Assembly (NCBI GenBank): GCA_027306915.1
Contig: DAHUYW010000001.1
Span: 1 to 64,000, forward strand
DNA: 64,000 bases
Origin: Spirochaetales bacterium
GTDB lineage: Bacteria; Spirochaetota; Spirochaetia; DAHUYW01
Direction: 5' to 3'
Of the stretch, positions 44,013 through 53,125 are shown piece by piece. The stretch's first letter is position 1; each line of letters starts with the position of its first letter. A program made the position numbers and the translations under genes. The notes beneath the pieces are model-generated. The model saw nothing but the letters and a program-made list of their open reading frames with translations, was not told the origin of the DNA and did no database searches.

Positions 44013-44618
44013 ATGGCACGTATCAAGTCCGCTTTGGAGCTTGCGCTCGAGCGCACCGAAGGGGTTGTAGGCGATAAAGAGAAGATCGAGGCTGACACGG
44101 TCATCAAAGAGGGCAAAAAGATCGCCTCCTCCATCCTGAGCGGTTCCCTGCCGGGCGAAGCCCAGGGACTTCGCGACGCTCTGAAGGGCTTCTCCGGGAA
44201 ACAGCTTGGATGGATCAAGGAGGGGGTCTTCCAGACCCTGCTTGCCAACCTTGTCCTGCCCATCGACGACACCTACGGCCCTCGCCTCAGGGTAGTCGAG
44301 GGCACCCTTCCGGAGCTCGTCGCGGATAAGAAGAAGGCCGGCATGCTGCTCCAGCAGCTTGCAAAGTTTTTTCAGCAGTACCTCGACAATCGCAAGACAA
44401 TTCGGGAGCAGCTCGAACAGCAGTTTGCTCCGCGGCTCCGGCAGCGCGAAGTGCAGCTCTCCCAACAGGTGGGGTCGAAGGTCCGCCTCAACCCGCTCCA
44501 GGATCCCGAGTTCGCCGCAGCCCTCCAGAAGAACTACGCAGCCCTCGACGAGCGCTACCAGGAGGCCCTGGCCGGTCTTAAGGACGAGCTCAAGAAGATG
44601 TTCGAAGCTGCCCGCTAA
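44013..44618 (+). CDS. Conserved helical protein of unknown function
   Basis: 201 residues, mostly charged helix, with likely coiled coil at 110-200 (AGMLLQQLAKFFQQYLDNRK, then QLEQQFAPRLRQREVQLSQQ). No catalytic motif or signal peptide. AGGAGGAG precedes the ATG. It resembles stalk-type or scaffold proteins but I cannot assign it. It lies between folate and nucleotide genes in a tight rightward cluster. Confidence 0.7.
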   Translation: MARIKSALELALERTEGVVGDKEKIEADTVIKEGKKIASSILSGSLPGEAQGLRDALKGFSGKQLGWIKEGVFQTLLANLVLPIDDTYGPRLRVVEGTLPELVADKKKAGMLLQQLAKFFQQYLDNRKTIREQLEQQFAPRLRQREVQLSQQVGSKVRLNPLQDPEFAAALQKNYAALDERYQEALAGLKDELKKMFEAAR

Positions 44619-44630
44619 GGAGTTCAACGC

Positions 44631-45068
44631 ATGGAACGCACCCTCGCTTTGCTCAAGCCTGGAGTCCTCGACCGCAGGATTGTGGGAGAGGTCTTGTCCC
44701 GAATTGAGCGGAAAGGCTTCGCGGTCATCGGGATGAAGCTTATGCACATCTCACGCAGCCTCGCAGAGACCCATTACGCCGAGCATCGCGGGAAACCTTT
44801 CTACGAGCCTCTCGTCGCCTACATGACATCGAAGCCCGTGGTAGCAATGGTCCTGGAGCGAAAAGAAGCCGTGCGGGTCCTCAGGGCGATCGTCGGAGCC
44901 ACCGATCCAGACAATGCCCAACCGGGAACCATTCGCGGCGACTACGGAATAATCACGCGGGAGAATATCGTCCACGCTTCCGACTCACCCGCGAGCGCGG
45001 AACGGGAGATCGACCTCTTCTTCCGGACTGAGGAGCTCTTTCCGTGGGGAGCGGAGTCGGTCGGATGA
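44631..45068 (+). CDS. ndk: Nucleoside diphosphate kinase
   Basis: 145 residues. It starts ERTLALLKPGVLDRRIVGEV. The phosphohistidine is in ENIVHASDSPASAEREIDLF, where Ala replaces the usual Gly of the HGSDS motif. It transfers the gamma phosphate between NTPs and NDPs. The stop overlaps the M3 peptidase start by 4 bases. Confidence 0.93.
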   Translation: MERTLALLKPGVLDRRIVGEVLSRIERKGFAVIGMKLMHISRSLAETHYAEHRGKPFYEPLVAYMTSKPVVAMVLERKEAVRVLRAIVGATDPDNAQPGTIRGDYGIITRENIVHASDSPASAEREIDLFFRTEELFPWGAESVG

Positions 45069-46867
45069 GCGCGCCCGGCCAAGGCGATCCCCTCCCCCTC
45101 TGGAATCTCGACCCGATCTTCCCCGGCTTCGACACCCCAAAGCACCTCGACGCGAAGGCCCGTCTCCGGGCATCCGTTTCAGGGCTTCTCGCGGCGATCG
45201 GCGACGTCCGGACGCGAACCGCGCGGCCCGCGGAGTGGGTCACTGCCTGCATCGGGCAGTACAATCGCAGCGCAGACCTCTACGAGGAGCTTTCCTCCTA
45301 CGCCTATGCTCGTTATTCCACCGACACCCGCGATATTACCGCGCAGCGAGAGATCAATCAGCTCGAGGAGGAGGGGCTGCCGCTAAAAAATGCGATAGTC
45401 CGGTTCCGCAACGCCCTGGCGGAGCTTTCGCCGCCCCTACCGGAGCTCTTGAGGGATACGCCCGACCTCGCGGAGTATCGCTTCTTTCTCGAAGAACAGC
45501 TAGTGCTGCAGCGCCACCAGATGGACCCCGCGGAGGAGGCGCTTGCGGCTGACCTCTCGCGCGCGGGCGGCGACGCCTGGACCCGCCTCCATGAAGCGGT
45601 TTCCTCGACCCTCACGGTCGTGTGGGACGAGAAGAGCGGCGAACGGAAGACGGTCACCCAGCTTCGGGCCCTCGCCTTCGACCGCGACCGTTCGGTCCGC
45701 GAGCGCGCCTTCCGCGCGGAGATCGCCGCGTGGAAGACGATGGAGGTTCCCCTCGCCTTTGCTCTCAACGGAGTAAAGGGATTCTCCGTCATTCTCAACG
45801 CCAGGCGCGGCTGGGAGAGCACCCTCGAGCGATCGGTCGTGCAGTCGAGGATCACCGCCAAGACGCTTGAGTCGCTCATCGGGGTGATGCAGGACTCGCT
45901 CCCCCTCTTCCGCCGGTACCTCGCCGCAAAGGCGACCGCCCTGCGGCTGCCAAGGCTCGCCTTTTTCGATCTCTTCGCGCCCGTGGGCAAGGCCCTCGAG
46001 ACATGGCCCTTCGAGCGCTCGCGCGATTTCATAGTCGAGCAGCTCACGCGTTTCTCGCCGGAGGTGGGCGCCTTCGCCCGCAGTGCGTTCGACGCGGGCT
46101 GGATCGACGCCCGGCCGCGCGAGGGAAAGGTGGGCGGGGCCTACTGCACCAGCTTCCCGTTGAGCCGCGCAAGCCGCGTGCTCGCCAACTACAGCAACGA
46201 CTTTTCGAGCCTCACGACCATCGGCCACGAGCTTGGTCATGCCTATCATCACGAGGTTCTGAAGGACGAGCCGGCAGCTCACCGCCAGTACCCGATGACG
46301 CTCGCCGAGACGGCGTCGATCTTTTCCGAAAGCCTCATCTACGAAAGCGCCCTCGAGGTGGTTTCGCCTGACCAGCAGATCACGATCCTCGAGGATTTCC
46401 TCCAGGGCTGCACGCAGGTGGTAGTCGACATCCTCTCGCGCTACCTCTTCGAGAGCCGACTGCTCGATCGCCGCACCGCCGGTGAGCTCTCGCCCGACGA
46501 GCTTTCCGAGCTCATGCTCGGCGCACAGCGCGACACCTATGGGGAGTCCCTTGACGGCAAGGAGCTTCATCCCTACATGTGGGCGGTGAAGGGCCATTAC
46601 TACAACCATGATTTCGCCTTCTACAACTTCCCGTATGCCTTCGGGCAGCTCTTCGGGTTGGGGCTCTACTCTCTCTATCGCGCCGAAGGGCCCTCCTTCG
46701 CGAAACGTTATCGCTCGATGCTGGCCGAGACCGGGAAGAAGGATGCGGTATCGCTCATCCGCAGCGTGGGCTTCGACATCGAGCAGCGGGACTTCTGGCG
46801 GCAGGGGGTCGCCATGATCGCCGAGCGGGTCGACCGCTTTGCAGAGCTCGTGGGCGCCGAAAAATAG
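45065..46867 (+). CDS. M3-family oligoendopeptidase F-like
   Basis: 600 residues, the normal size of PepF. The zinc motif HELGH lies in TTIGHELGHAYHHEVL, and the third ligand region is AETASIFSESLI. MWAVKGHYYNHDFAFYNFPY is the conserved C-terminal active-site block. It is cytosolic and cleaves short peptides. The ATG at 45065 overlaps the ndk stop (ATGA). Confidence 0.92.
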   Translation: MSAPGQGDPLPLWNLDPIFPGFDTPKHLDAKARLRASVSGLLAAIGDVRTRTARPAEWVTACIGQYNRSADLYEELSSYAYARYSTDTRDITAQREINQLEEEGLPLKNAIVRFRNALAELSPPLPELLRDTPDLAEYRFFLEEQLVLQRHQMDPAEEALAADLSRAGGDAWTRLHEAVSSTLTVVWDEKSGERKTVTQLRALAFDRDRSVRERAFRAEIAAWKTMEVPLAFALNGVKGFSVILNARRGWESTLERSVVQSRITAKTLESLIGVMQDSLPLFRRYLAAKATALRLPRLAFFDLFAPVGKALETWPFERSRDFIVEQLTRFSPEVGAFARSAFDAGWIDARPREGKVGGAYCTSFPLSRASRVLANYSNDFSSLTTIGHELGHAYHHEVLKDEPAAHRQYPMTLAETASIFSESLIYESALEVVSPDQQITILEDFLQGCTQVVVDILSRYLFESRLLDRRTAGELSPDELSELMLGAQRDTYGESLDGKELHPYMWAVKGHYYNHDFAFYNFPYAFGQLFGLGLYSLYRAEGPSFAKRYRSMLAETGKKDAVSLIRSVGFDIEQRDFWRQGVAMIAERVDRFAELVGAEK

Positions 46868-46910
46868 GACGGAGGCCCGCGACTAACACCGTTGAAGTGA
46901 TATAGTAGAG

Positions 46911-48032
46911 ATGATGAACGGCGACCAGTACAGCTACGATACCCTCGTCCAGCTGTTCGAGCGCACCCCCCCTGTGAGCCTTGCGCCGGAGGATCGCTGG
47001 GTCATCTTCTCGGATCTCCATCTCGGCAATGGAGGTCGAAACGACGATTTCCGTGACAACTCCGCGCTTTTCACGACCGTTCTTCGCGAATACTATCTCA
47101 CCGGACGCTACGGCCTGATCCTGAACGGAGACGTCGAAGAGCTCCAGCGTTTTTCCATCGAATCGATCAAGCGGAAATGGGATGAGGTTTACCGCCTCTT
47201 TGACGAGTTCGATCGAGCGGGTGCGCTTCACCGCCTCGTGGGCAATCATGACCTCCTGCTCGCATGGGATCCGGCGACCGCCCATCTGGTCCGAGATGCA
47301 CTTCGATTCCGTTATCACGACGACGAGATCTTCATCTTTCACGGCCACCAGACAAAGAAGGCCTACGCGAAGCCGAACCTCTGGATCTACCTGACGCTCC
47401 GCTACCTCGCCAACCCCCTTCGGATTCAGAACGTCTCGGTTTCACAAGACAGCACGAAGCAGTTCAGAACCGAGCGACGGGTCTACCGTTTTGCCTCGAA
47501 GCAGAAGCTCCTCGCAATCATTGGCCACACCCACCGGCCGCTTTTTGAGTCGATGTCGAAGCTCGACTCGATAAAGTTCCGCGTCGAGCAGCTCTGCCGC
47601 GCCTACAGCGACGCCTCCGTCGCCGAGAAGGAGCAGATCGAAGCCTCGATCCTCGAATACCGCTCGGATCTCGAGCGCTTGAGCCAGCGCAAGAACAACA
47701 CCGCTACCATGAGCAGTCTTTACAATGCGGACCTCGTGGTTCCCTGCATGTTCAACTCGGGTTGCGTTGTGGGGAAGCACGGGTTGACCTGCCTCGAGCT
47801 GGGCGACGGCGACATTACCCTCGTCCATTGGTTCGACCGGGGACGAGCGCAGAAGTACTTGAGCTACGACAACTACGAGGCGCGCCGGCTCGCGGACACC
47901 AACTATTATCGGGTGGAGATCAAGCGCGACTCTCTCGATTACATCTTCACGAGGATCAATCTGCTTGCGGGCGTAGGGATGCGCAAGCGCCGTCGCCGCA
48001 TCCGCCATACACACCGGGCGGACCGGGGATAA
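46911..48032 (+). CDS. Calcineurin-like metallophosphoesterase
   Basis: 373 residues with all five metal motifs in order: FSDLHLGNG, LNGDVEE, GNHDLL, HGHQT and GHTHRP. The helical insertion (residues about 210-270) between the core motifs and a very basic C-terminus (MRKRRRRIRHTHRADRG) are notable. Substrate not predictable: could be nucleotide, lipid or protein phosphate. No signal peptide. Confidence 0.88.
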   Translation: MMNGDQYSYDTLVQLFERTPPVSLAPEDRWVIFSDLHLGNGGRNDDFRDNSALFTTVLREYYLTGRYGLILNGDVEELQRFSIESIKRKWDEVYRLFDEFDRAGALHRLVGNHDLLLAWDPATAHLVRDALRFRYHDDEIFIFHGHQTKKAYAKPNLWIYLTLRYLANPLRIQNVSVSQDSTKQFRTERRVYRFASKQKLLAIIGHTHRPLFESMSKLDSIKFRVEQLCRAYSDASVAEKEQIEASILEYRSDLERLSQRKNNTATMSSLYNADLVVPCMFNSGCVVGKHGLTCLELGDGDITLVHWFDRGRAQKYLSYDNYEARRLADTNYYRVEIKRDSLDYIFTRINLLAGVGMRKRRRRIRHTHRADRG

Positions 48033-48043
48033 GCGGCTGTGGC

Positions 48044-50056
48044 CTACCGGGGCCGCACGAAGGGGCCGCCGACGAGCTCCCTCACCTTGTTCACGAAGAT
48101 TCCGAGATCGAGAGGCTTCTCGACGAGCCCGTCGGCGCCGCTTGCCGCGAGCTCGCGCGCAAGATCCTCCGTCGTGTAGCCCGTCACGACGAGGACCGCC
48201 ACCCGCGGGCTCAGCTTCTTCAGCCGCTGGAGCGTCTCCGCGCCTCCCATCGTCGGCATCACCATGTCCAGCACCACGAGATCAACCTCTCTCCGCCGCT
48301 CTTCGAAAAGGGCGAGGGCGTCCATTCCGTTCGGGGCGGCAAGCACTAGATAGCCGGACTGGCCGAGCGCGCGGACTATGACGTCGCGCACCTGCTCGTC
48401 GTCGTCCACGACCAGAACCGTACCCTGGTTTGCGGCGCCGGCGCTCGGGTGACGGCTCTCGCCTGCCAAGCTCTCAGAGGGAGTCTCGGCGACGGGCAGA
48501 TAAACCGAGAAGGTGGTCCCCTTTCCGATGGCGCTCGTGACGTCGATGAAGCCGCGGTGCCGCTGCACGATCCCGTAGACCACGGCAAGCCCCAGCCCGG
48601 CTCCAACCTGCGAGGCCTTGGTCGTCACGAAGGGTATGAAGAGCCGGTTCACAAGCTCCTCCGGCATCCCGATGCCGGTGTCGCTCACACACAGGCGCAC
48701 ATAGCGGCCGGGCACTCCGTTCACAAAGCGGCGAGCCATGCTCTCGCCGAGAAGGACATTCTCGGTGACGATGGAGAGCCTTCCCGTGGGAGGCTCCTCC
48801 CGAATGAGAGCCTTCCGCTCCATGATGGCGTCGCGCGCGTTCACGCAGAGGTTGACGAGCACCTGGCTCATCTGCGTCGGGTCCGCATCGACGGTCCAGG
48901 GTGTAGCCGCAAGCTCCAGCCCAAAGGAGATCTCAAGCGGAAAGGTATGCTTCAGCAGCTCGTAGGTTTCGGCGACCACCTCGTTGACGTTCGTCGGCTG
49001 CCGCTTGCCGGTAGCCGGCCGCGTGAAGTAGCGTAGCTGCTTCGTGAAGCCCGCACCTCGATCGACCGCTGCCCGTATCTGAAGGAGATCGTGCTGGAGC
49101 TGGGTTCCCGGCTCCGCGTCCATGAGCAGAAGCTGCAGATATCCGCTCACGGCCATGAGAAGGTTGTTGAAGTCGTGGACGATCCCTCCGGCGATTTGAC
49201 CCAGCGCGTCGATCTTCTGGATCTGTTGGATCTGGGCCTCGAGCCGTTTGCTCTCGGTAATGTCGATGAAGGAGGCCATGATCCCGATGGGGGCGCTCTC
49301 ACCGTTCTTCACTATCGAGGTCGCAAGCGACACCGTAAAGGTGGACCCGTCCCTCCTGCGCGCCGCGAGCTCGCCGTGCCATCCGTCGGTGCGCGATAGG
49401 CTCGCGAGCACGCTCTGCACCTCACCGCCGCTCCAGAAATCGGTCATCTGGGCCCCGATGACCTCGGACGCCGATTCGTACCCCCACAGTCCCAGAAAGG
49501 AGGCATTGACGTAGGTCACCCTGCCGCTTAGGTCCGCAAGAATGATCCCGTTGATCGAGGTATCGACCGCGTGGTTCTTGATGCGGAGCTCCTCGCTCTG
49601 GCGCTGAAGGGCTCTCGAAAGCGCTTGGCGCAGCTCCTCCTGCTGAGTGAGAGTCTCCTCCTCGCGGGCAGCGATATACCCGAGGAAGAGCCCCTCCGTG
49701 TAGCGATCGACCAACTCGATGGCGGTCGCCAGGAGCCCGGGCTCGACGGCGGCAAGCGCTTGCCGGCAGAAGAGCCGGAGCTCCGCTCCGAGGTCGGCGA
49801 TCGAGAGATTCCCGACCCCCTCGCGCGCGAGAGCTCGCCCCCTGTCCACTGCGCGGGCATCCTCCGCGCTTTCGAGAAAGGCAAGAAAGCCCCTTGCCTC
49901 CTCGGCGGAAAGCTGATCGAGCTTGCGCGGATGGAGGGTGAAGCGATTCGCGAACAAGTGTCGCTTGAGAAATTCCAGAAGGTGGGAAGACAGCTCCGCA
50001 GAGAGGGGAGCAAGGCGTCGGCCGATCTCTCGGGTCATCTCTTTCGAGAGGCTCAC
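48044..50056 (-). CDS. PAS-containing hybrid histidine kinase
   Basis: 670 residues. A helical N-terminal sensor region (1-150) is followed by PAS (about 160-270), HisKA with VHDFNNLL (His294), HATPase (N box near 406, GIGMP, GAGLGL) and a C-terminal receiver with Asp597. It is soluble, with no membrane segments, so it senses an internal signal. The phosphotransfer partner is not encoded nearby. The GTG at 50056 follows an AGAGG site; an ATG at 50038 is possible. Confidence 0.9.
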   Translation of the reverse strand: MSLSKEMTREIGRRLAPLSAELSSHLLEFLKRHLFANRFTLHPRKLDQLSAEEARGFLAFLESAEDARAVDRGRALAREGVGNLSIADLGAELRLFCRQALAAVEPGLLATAIELVDRYTEGLFLGYIAAREEETLTQQEELRQALSRALQRQSEELRIKNHAVDTSINGIILADLSGRVTYVNASFLGLWGYESASEVIGAQMTDFWSGGEVQSVLASLSRTDGWHGELAARRRDGSTFTVSLATSIVKNGESAPIGIMASFIDITESKRLEAQIQQIQKIDALGQIAGGIVHDFNNLLMAVSGYLQLLLMDAEPGTQLQHDLLQIRAAVDRGAGFTKQLRYFTRPATGKRQPTNVNEVVAETYELLKHTFPLEISFGLELAATPWTVDADPTQMSQVLVNLCVNARDAIMERKALIREEPPTGRLSIVTENVLLGESMARRFVNGVPGRYVRLCVSDTGIGMPEELVNRLFIPFVTTKASQVGAGLGLAVVYGIVQRHRGFIDVTSAIGKGTTFSVYLPVAETPSESLAGESRHPSAGAANQGTVLVVDDDEQVRDVIVRALGQSGYLVLAAPNGMDALALFEERRREVDLVVLDMVMPTMGGAETLQRLKKLSPRVAVLVVTGYTTEDLARELAASGADGLVEKPLDLGIFVNKVRELVGGPFVRPR

Positions 50057-50068
50057 TCCGGCACACCT

Positions 50069-50884
50069 CTACTTTACGAAGACTGCCCCGTAGAGACTTA
50101 AGCCCTTCCAATCACGGGCGAGATCCTTGTTGACGCTGACGTCCACGTCGAGCCACTCCTCCACGAGGCGGAATCCTGGCTCGGCCAGCCTCCACGGCGC
50201 CATCAGCTTGACGAGGCGCTCCCTGTCGCGTGGATAGATCGGTTGGCCGATCTTTCTATAGCGCTCGGCGAAGACCGCCATCTTGGGATCGTTCTCCTCG
50301 AAGAGCTTCGTCGTCTCATCGGTCGTAAGGAAGAGCCTGGAGCCCGCACCGGCCCAATCGAAGAGCACCTGCATCGCATGAGCGACTTGCTCGTCGGTGA
50401 GGAACCACATGATCCCGTTGTAGCCGATCGCCACCTTACGCACGGAGCCGAAAAGGCGGCGCAACGTCTCGGACTTGAGCACTATCTCGGGTTGAGCGGC
50501 GTCGCACAAGAGGTAGCGGACCTCCGGATATTCTTTGACGATCTCCTCCCCGTAGGTAACCGTCACAGGATCGATGTCCGAATAGATGATCTTCGTGCCC
50601 TTTGGGGTGATCTCATGGATGTGATCGATCGTCGGCAGGCCAGAAGCGAAGTCGAGGATGTGATCGAAGCCTTGCGAAGAGAGACGTCTCACCGCTTCCC
50701 CCAAGAACCAGCGGATTAGCTTGAAGCTTCCCGGCATGAGCGGTGCGATTTCGAGGAGCTCGCGAGCAGCAGCGCGATCGACCTCGAAGTTGTGATTCCC
50801 CCCAAGGAGATAGTCGTAGATTCGGCCGGCGTTCGGCTGGCTCGCATCGGCTATTGACCGCGGTTGCTCGCTAGCGCTCTTCAT
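50069..50884 (-). CDS. SAM-dependent methyltransferase, DUF574 type
   Basis: About 271 residues. NAGRIYDYLLGGNHNFEVDR is the hallmark of the DUF574 (Methyltransf_19) family, known mainly from actinobacteria. DFASGLPTIDHIHEI and YSDIDPVTVTYG form the SAM site. The start is uncertain (ATG at 50884, or TTG at 50920), with no clear SD. It lies 12 bases upstream of the hybrid kinase start and in the same direction, so the two may be co-transcribed. Confidence 0.85.
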   Translation of the reverse strand: MKSASEQPRSIADASQPNAGRIYDYLLGGNHNFEVDRAAARELLEIAPLMPGSFKLIRWFLGEAVRRLSSQGFDHILDFASGLPTIDHIHEITPKGTKIIYSDIDPVTVTYGEEIVKEYPEVRYLLCDAAQPEIVLKSETLRRLFGSVRKVAIGYNGIMWFLTDEQVAHAMQVLFDWAGAGSRLFLTTDETTKLFEENDPKMAVFAERYRKIGQPIYPRDRERLVKLMAPWRLAEPGFRLVEEWLDVDVSVNKDLARDWKGLSLYGAVFVK

Positions 50885-50926
50885 TGCTGCAATGATCGTT
50901 GAATCGATGCGAGAATGCAAGCCTTT

Positions 50927-52081
50927 TCATTCGCTTCGGACCCATGCTCGCTCGACCTTCACCCAGCCGCCGCCCTGGGCCGACGCGTAGGCCGCCTCGA
51001 GCACAAGCTGAACCGCAAACCCGTCGGCAAGCCCGGGGTTCGGCTCCTCGCCGGCGACAACCGCCTTCAGGAAGCGGTACTGGCACTCGGCGTGGGTGCG
51101 CGTCCAGCCGAGGATCGTCCTCCCCGGCGGTATCGACGCGCCGGGGTACTGATGGACAGTCTCAAGGCGCGTCCAGCCGAGGTCTCCGCCAAAGCTCCCG
51201 CCCTTGCGGGTAGCGTCGTACCAGTAGAGCCAATTACCGTCCATCAGGTCGAACTTAAGCGCCCCCTTCCTTCCCTCGATGCGGAAAAAGAGACCGTCGA
51301 GCGCTCCGGTGGCAAAGCGAGAAACATGGATGGTGCCCGGCACCCCACCCGCAAGGAGCGCCTGGAGCCACATTGCGTCGTCCACGGTGACCGGCCCCTT
51401 TTCGGCGCTTCCCGCGGCGAGCGGGCGCTCCGTGATGTAGGTCTTCGCCACAGCGAGGAGCGAATCGAACTCCCCAAGCAGGTGGCGAGCGAGGTCGATG
51501 ACGTGGGAACCGAGATCGAAGAGCGCGCCGCCGCCCGAGGCCTCGCGGCTCATCCGCCACGATAGGGGCCTCGCCGGATCCTGATAGCCGGTGTGCAGAT
51601 ACTCGAAATGAAAGGAGTAGATCTCTCCGAGAGCCCCGTCGTCAATGAGCTGCTTGGCGCGCATCACTGCGGGAATGTAGCGGTAGTTGAAGGTCATCCC
51701 GAGGCGGCCGCTTGAGCGTCCCGCGGCCTTCGCGATCTCGCGCGCGTCGGCTGCATTCACGGCGAGCGGCTTCTCGCAGTAGACGTGCTTGCCGGCGGCC
51801 AGCGCGGCGAGGAGGGCAGGCTTGTGTGCGCTATTCGGCAGGGAGCAATCGACCACGGCGACATCAGGATCGCGGACAAGCTCTTCCACATCGGTATAGG
51901 CCCGCGCGAAGCCTCCGAGACGCGCGGCTGCCTCCGCGCTCTCCCGCCGCGCCGTGCAAACGGCAGCAAGCGAAAGCTCGGGCAGCTGCTCGGGATAATA
52001 GAAAGGAATATCCCGATATCCGAGCGCGTGGACCTTCCCGATGCCGCCATAGCCGAGAAGGCCGATACCCACTCCCTTCAT
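50927..52081 (-). CDS. Gfo/Idh/MocA-family oxidoreductase (second)
   Basis: 384 residues: GLLGYGGIGKVHALGY is the dinucleotide site and EKPLAVNAADAREI holds the conserved Lys-Pro. The C-terminal domain includes GGALFDLGSHVIDLARHLLG. It acts on a sugar or cyclitol. AAGGAGAGG precedes the ATG. It is monocistronic by spacing; the methyltransferase gene begins about 43 bases after its stop. Confidence 0.87.
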   Translation of the reverse strand: MKGVGIGLLGYGGIGKVHALGYRDIPFYYPEQLPELSLAAVCTARRESAEAAARLGGFARAYTDVEELVRDPDVAVVDCSLPNSAHKPALLAALAAGKHVYCEKPLAVNAADAREIAKAAGRSSGRLGMTFNYRYIPAVMRAKQLIDDGALGEIYSFHFEYLHTGYQDPARPLSWRMSREASGGGALFDLGSHVIDLARHLLGEFDSLLAVAKTYITERPLAAGSAEKGPVTVDDAMWLQALLAGGVPGTIHVSRFATGALDGLFFRIEGRKGALKFDLMDGNWLYWYDATRKGGSFGGDLGWTRLETVHQYPGASIPPGRTILGWTRTHAECQYRFLKAVVAGEEPNPGLADGFAVQLVLEAAYASAQGGGWVKVERAWVRSE

Positions 52082-52227
52082 GTGTCCTCTCCTTTTTGTC
52101 TCGTCGAGCCGCTCGATTATAGCCCGCGGGAGCCCGTCATTGAAGAGGCCGGGTGGATGGCGCGCAAGGATGATGAGGTCCGCACGAAGACTGCATATCC
52201 GTGCAGCTTTTTCTCAGAAAGGAGCGC

Positions 52228-52244
52228 TGGGAACTATTTTCCCA
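52228..52244. promoter_or_regulatory. Candidate upstream activator site
   Basis: TGGGAA-N5-TTCCCA is an inverted repeat with 6-base arms, centred about 155 bases before the predicted sigma-54 start. That is a normal enhancer position for NtrC-family activators. Assignment to the regulator at 54640 is an inference. Confidence 0.35.
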
Positions 52245-52365
52245 TTGCATGCGCTCGAAGACGATGGACCACGCTTCGCGCATCACGCATCCGCCCCCAG
52301 AACCGCCCTTTCGGTCTCCTCGTTCGTGCGAATCGCTTCAATATCCAGGGGCGATGATGCCATGT

Positions 52366-52381
52366 TGGCACGCATCCTGCA
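52366..52381 (+). promoter_or_regulatory. Sigma-54 (-24/-12) promoter
   Basis: TGGCACG-N4-CTGCA matches the RpoN consensus TGGCACG-N4-TTGCA at all but one position. The invariant GG and GC are spaced 10 bases apart. Transcription should start near 52392, 26 bases before the ATG of the secreted repeat protein. The NtrC-family activator encoded at 54640 is the obvious candidate to drive it. Confidence 0.75.
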
Positions 52382-52417
52382 CTTCTATAGGCAATCACCT
52401 TTTCTTGGAGGAAAATA

Positions 52418-53038
52418 ATGAAACGAACAGTCGTGCTGATAGCCGGCCTGCTTCTCGCGGTTGCAGGAGCCGGTCTCTTCGCGGCGGGTCAGAGGGAGGG
52501 GCAGGGCGCCCCCCAGGCGAGCCCCGTGGCTCCGTCCGCCAGCCAGCCCGGATACGGCCCCTGGGGCCTCAACCTCGGCAAGGAAGAGACCATCACGGGA
52601 AAGATTTCGCTCGCGGGCGAATTCCATCCGCTTCTGACGAGCGGCGGGACCACCTACGAGCTGCTTGTTCCGCGGTTCCTCGCGTTCAACGTCGGCGTAA
52701 AGGAGGGCCAGACTGTCACCGTGAAGGGCTCCCCGCTCGCGGGCCAGCTTCCGCCTCAGGCGCGGTTTACCCTGCAGGACGGAACGACGCCCTTGTGGCT
52801 CGCATCCGCGACCATCGACGGCAAGACCTATGACCTCTCCGCTCTGGCCTCAGCCGGACCGAGAGGTCGAGCGTGGGGCGGCGGCTACGGGCCGATGATG
52901 GGCCACGGTTATGGGCCGATGATGGGCTACGGTCCGGGCTACCGGCACGGCTACGGGCCGATGATGGGCTACGGCCCCGGATGGGGTTACGGACCGCGCG
53001 GCTCTTCCGGGCCCTATCGTGATTGGGACGACCAATAA
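52418..53038 (+). CDS. Secreted Met/His/Gly-rich repeat protein
   Basis: 206 residues. The signal peptide ends near GLFAAGQRE. Residues 55-140 form a small beta domain (KEETITGKISLAGEFHPLLT, VKEGQTVTVKGSPLAG, DGKTYDL) like secreted OB-fold proteins. Residues 150-195 are a Gly/Tyr/Met/His repeat with three GYGPMMG units (156-162, 164-170, 178-184). Clustered Met and His suggest soft-metal binding, for example copper. It is controlled by a sigma-54 promoter and followed by a terminator, then a sensor kinase and regulator, a ZraP-like position. I know no family that covers both parts. Confidence 0.75.
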   Translation: MKRTVVLIAGLLLAVAGAGLFAAGQREGQGAPQASPVAPSASQPGYGPWGLNLGKEETITGKISLAGEFHPLLTSGGTTYELLVPRFLAFNVGVKEGQTVTVKGSPLAGQLPPQARFTLQDGTTPLWLASATIDGKTYDLSALASAGPRGRAWGGGYGPMMGHGYGPMMGYGPGYRHGYGPMMGYGPGWGYGPRGSSGPYRDWDDQ

Positions 53039-53050
53039 CATCGAGGTCGA

Positions 53051-53099
53051 AGGCGCTCCTTGGCCTGCCTTGCGGCGAGCCGGGGGCGCTTTTTTTTTT
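53051..53099 (+). terminator. Rho-independent terminator between effector and kinase
   Basis: A G/C stem (53051-53059 paired with 53083-53091, with G-T pairs) is followed by ten T residues (53090-53099). It would let the secreted protein be made in excess over the kinase-regulator pair, which would be transcribed by readthrough or a separate promoter. Confidence 0.75.
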
Positions 53100-53125
53100 C
53101 GAACGGTGGTTTACAATTGGAACCT

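Larger units (their letters stand above)
52082..52417. other. Control region with sigma-54 promoter
   Basis: 336 bases between divergent genes. It holds the -24/-12 promoter (52366-52381), a candidate activator site at 52228-52244, and a short hairpin with a T-run (CTGCA-N6-TGCAG then CTTTTT, 52191-52212) that could end any readthrough. No coding frame is convincing. Confidence 0.6.
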
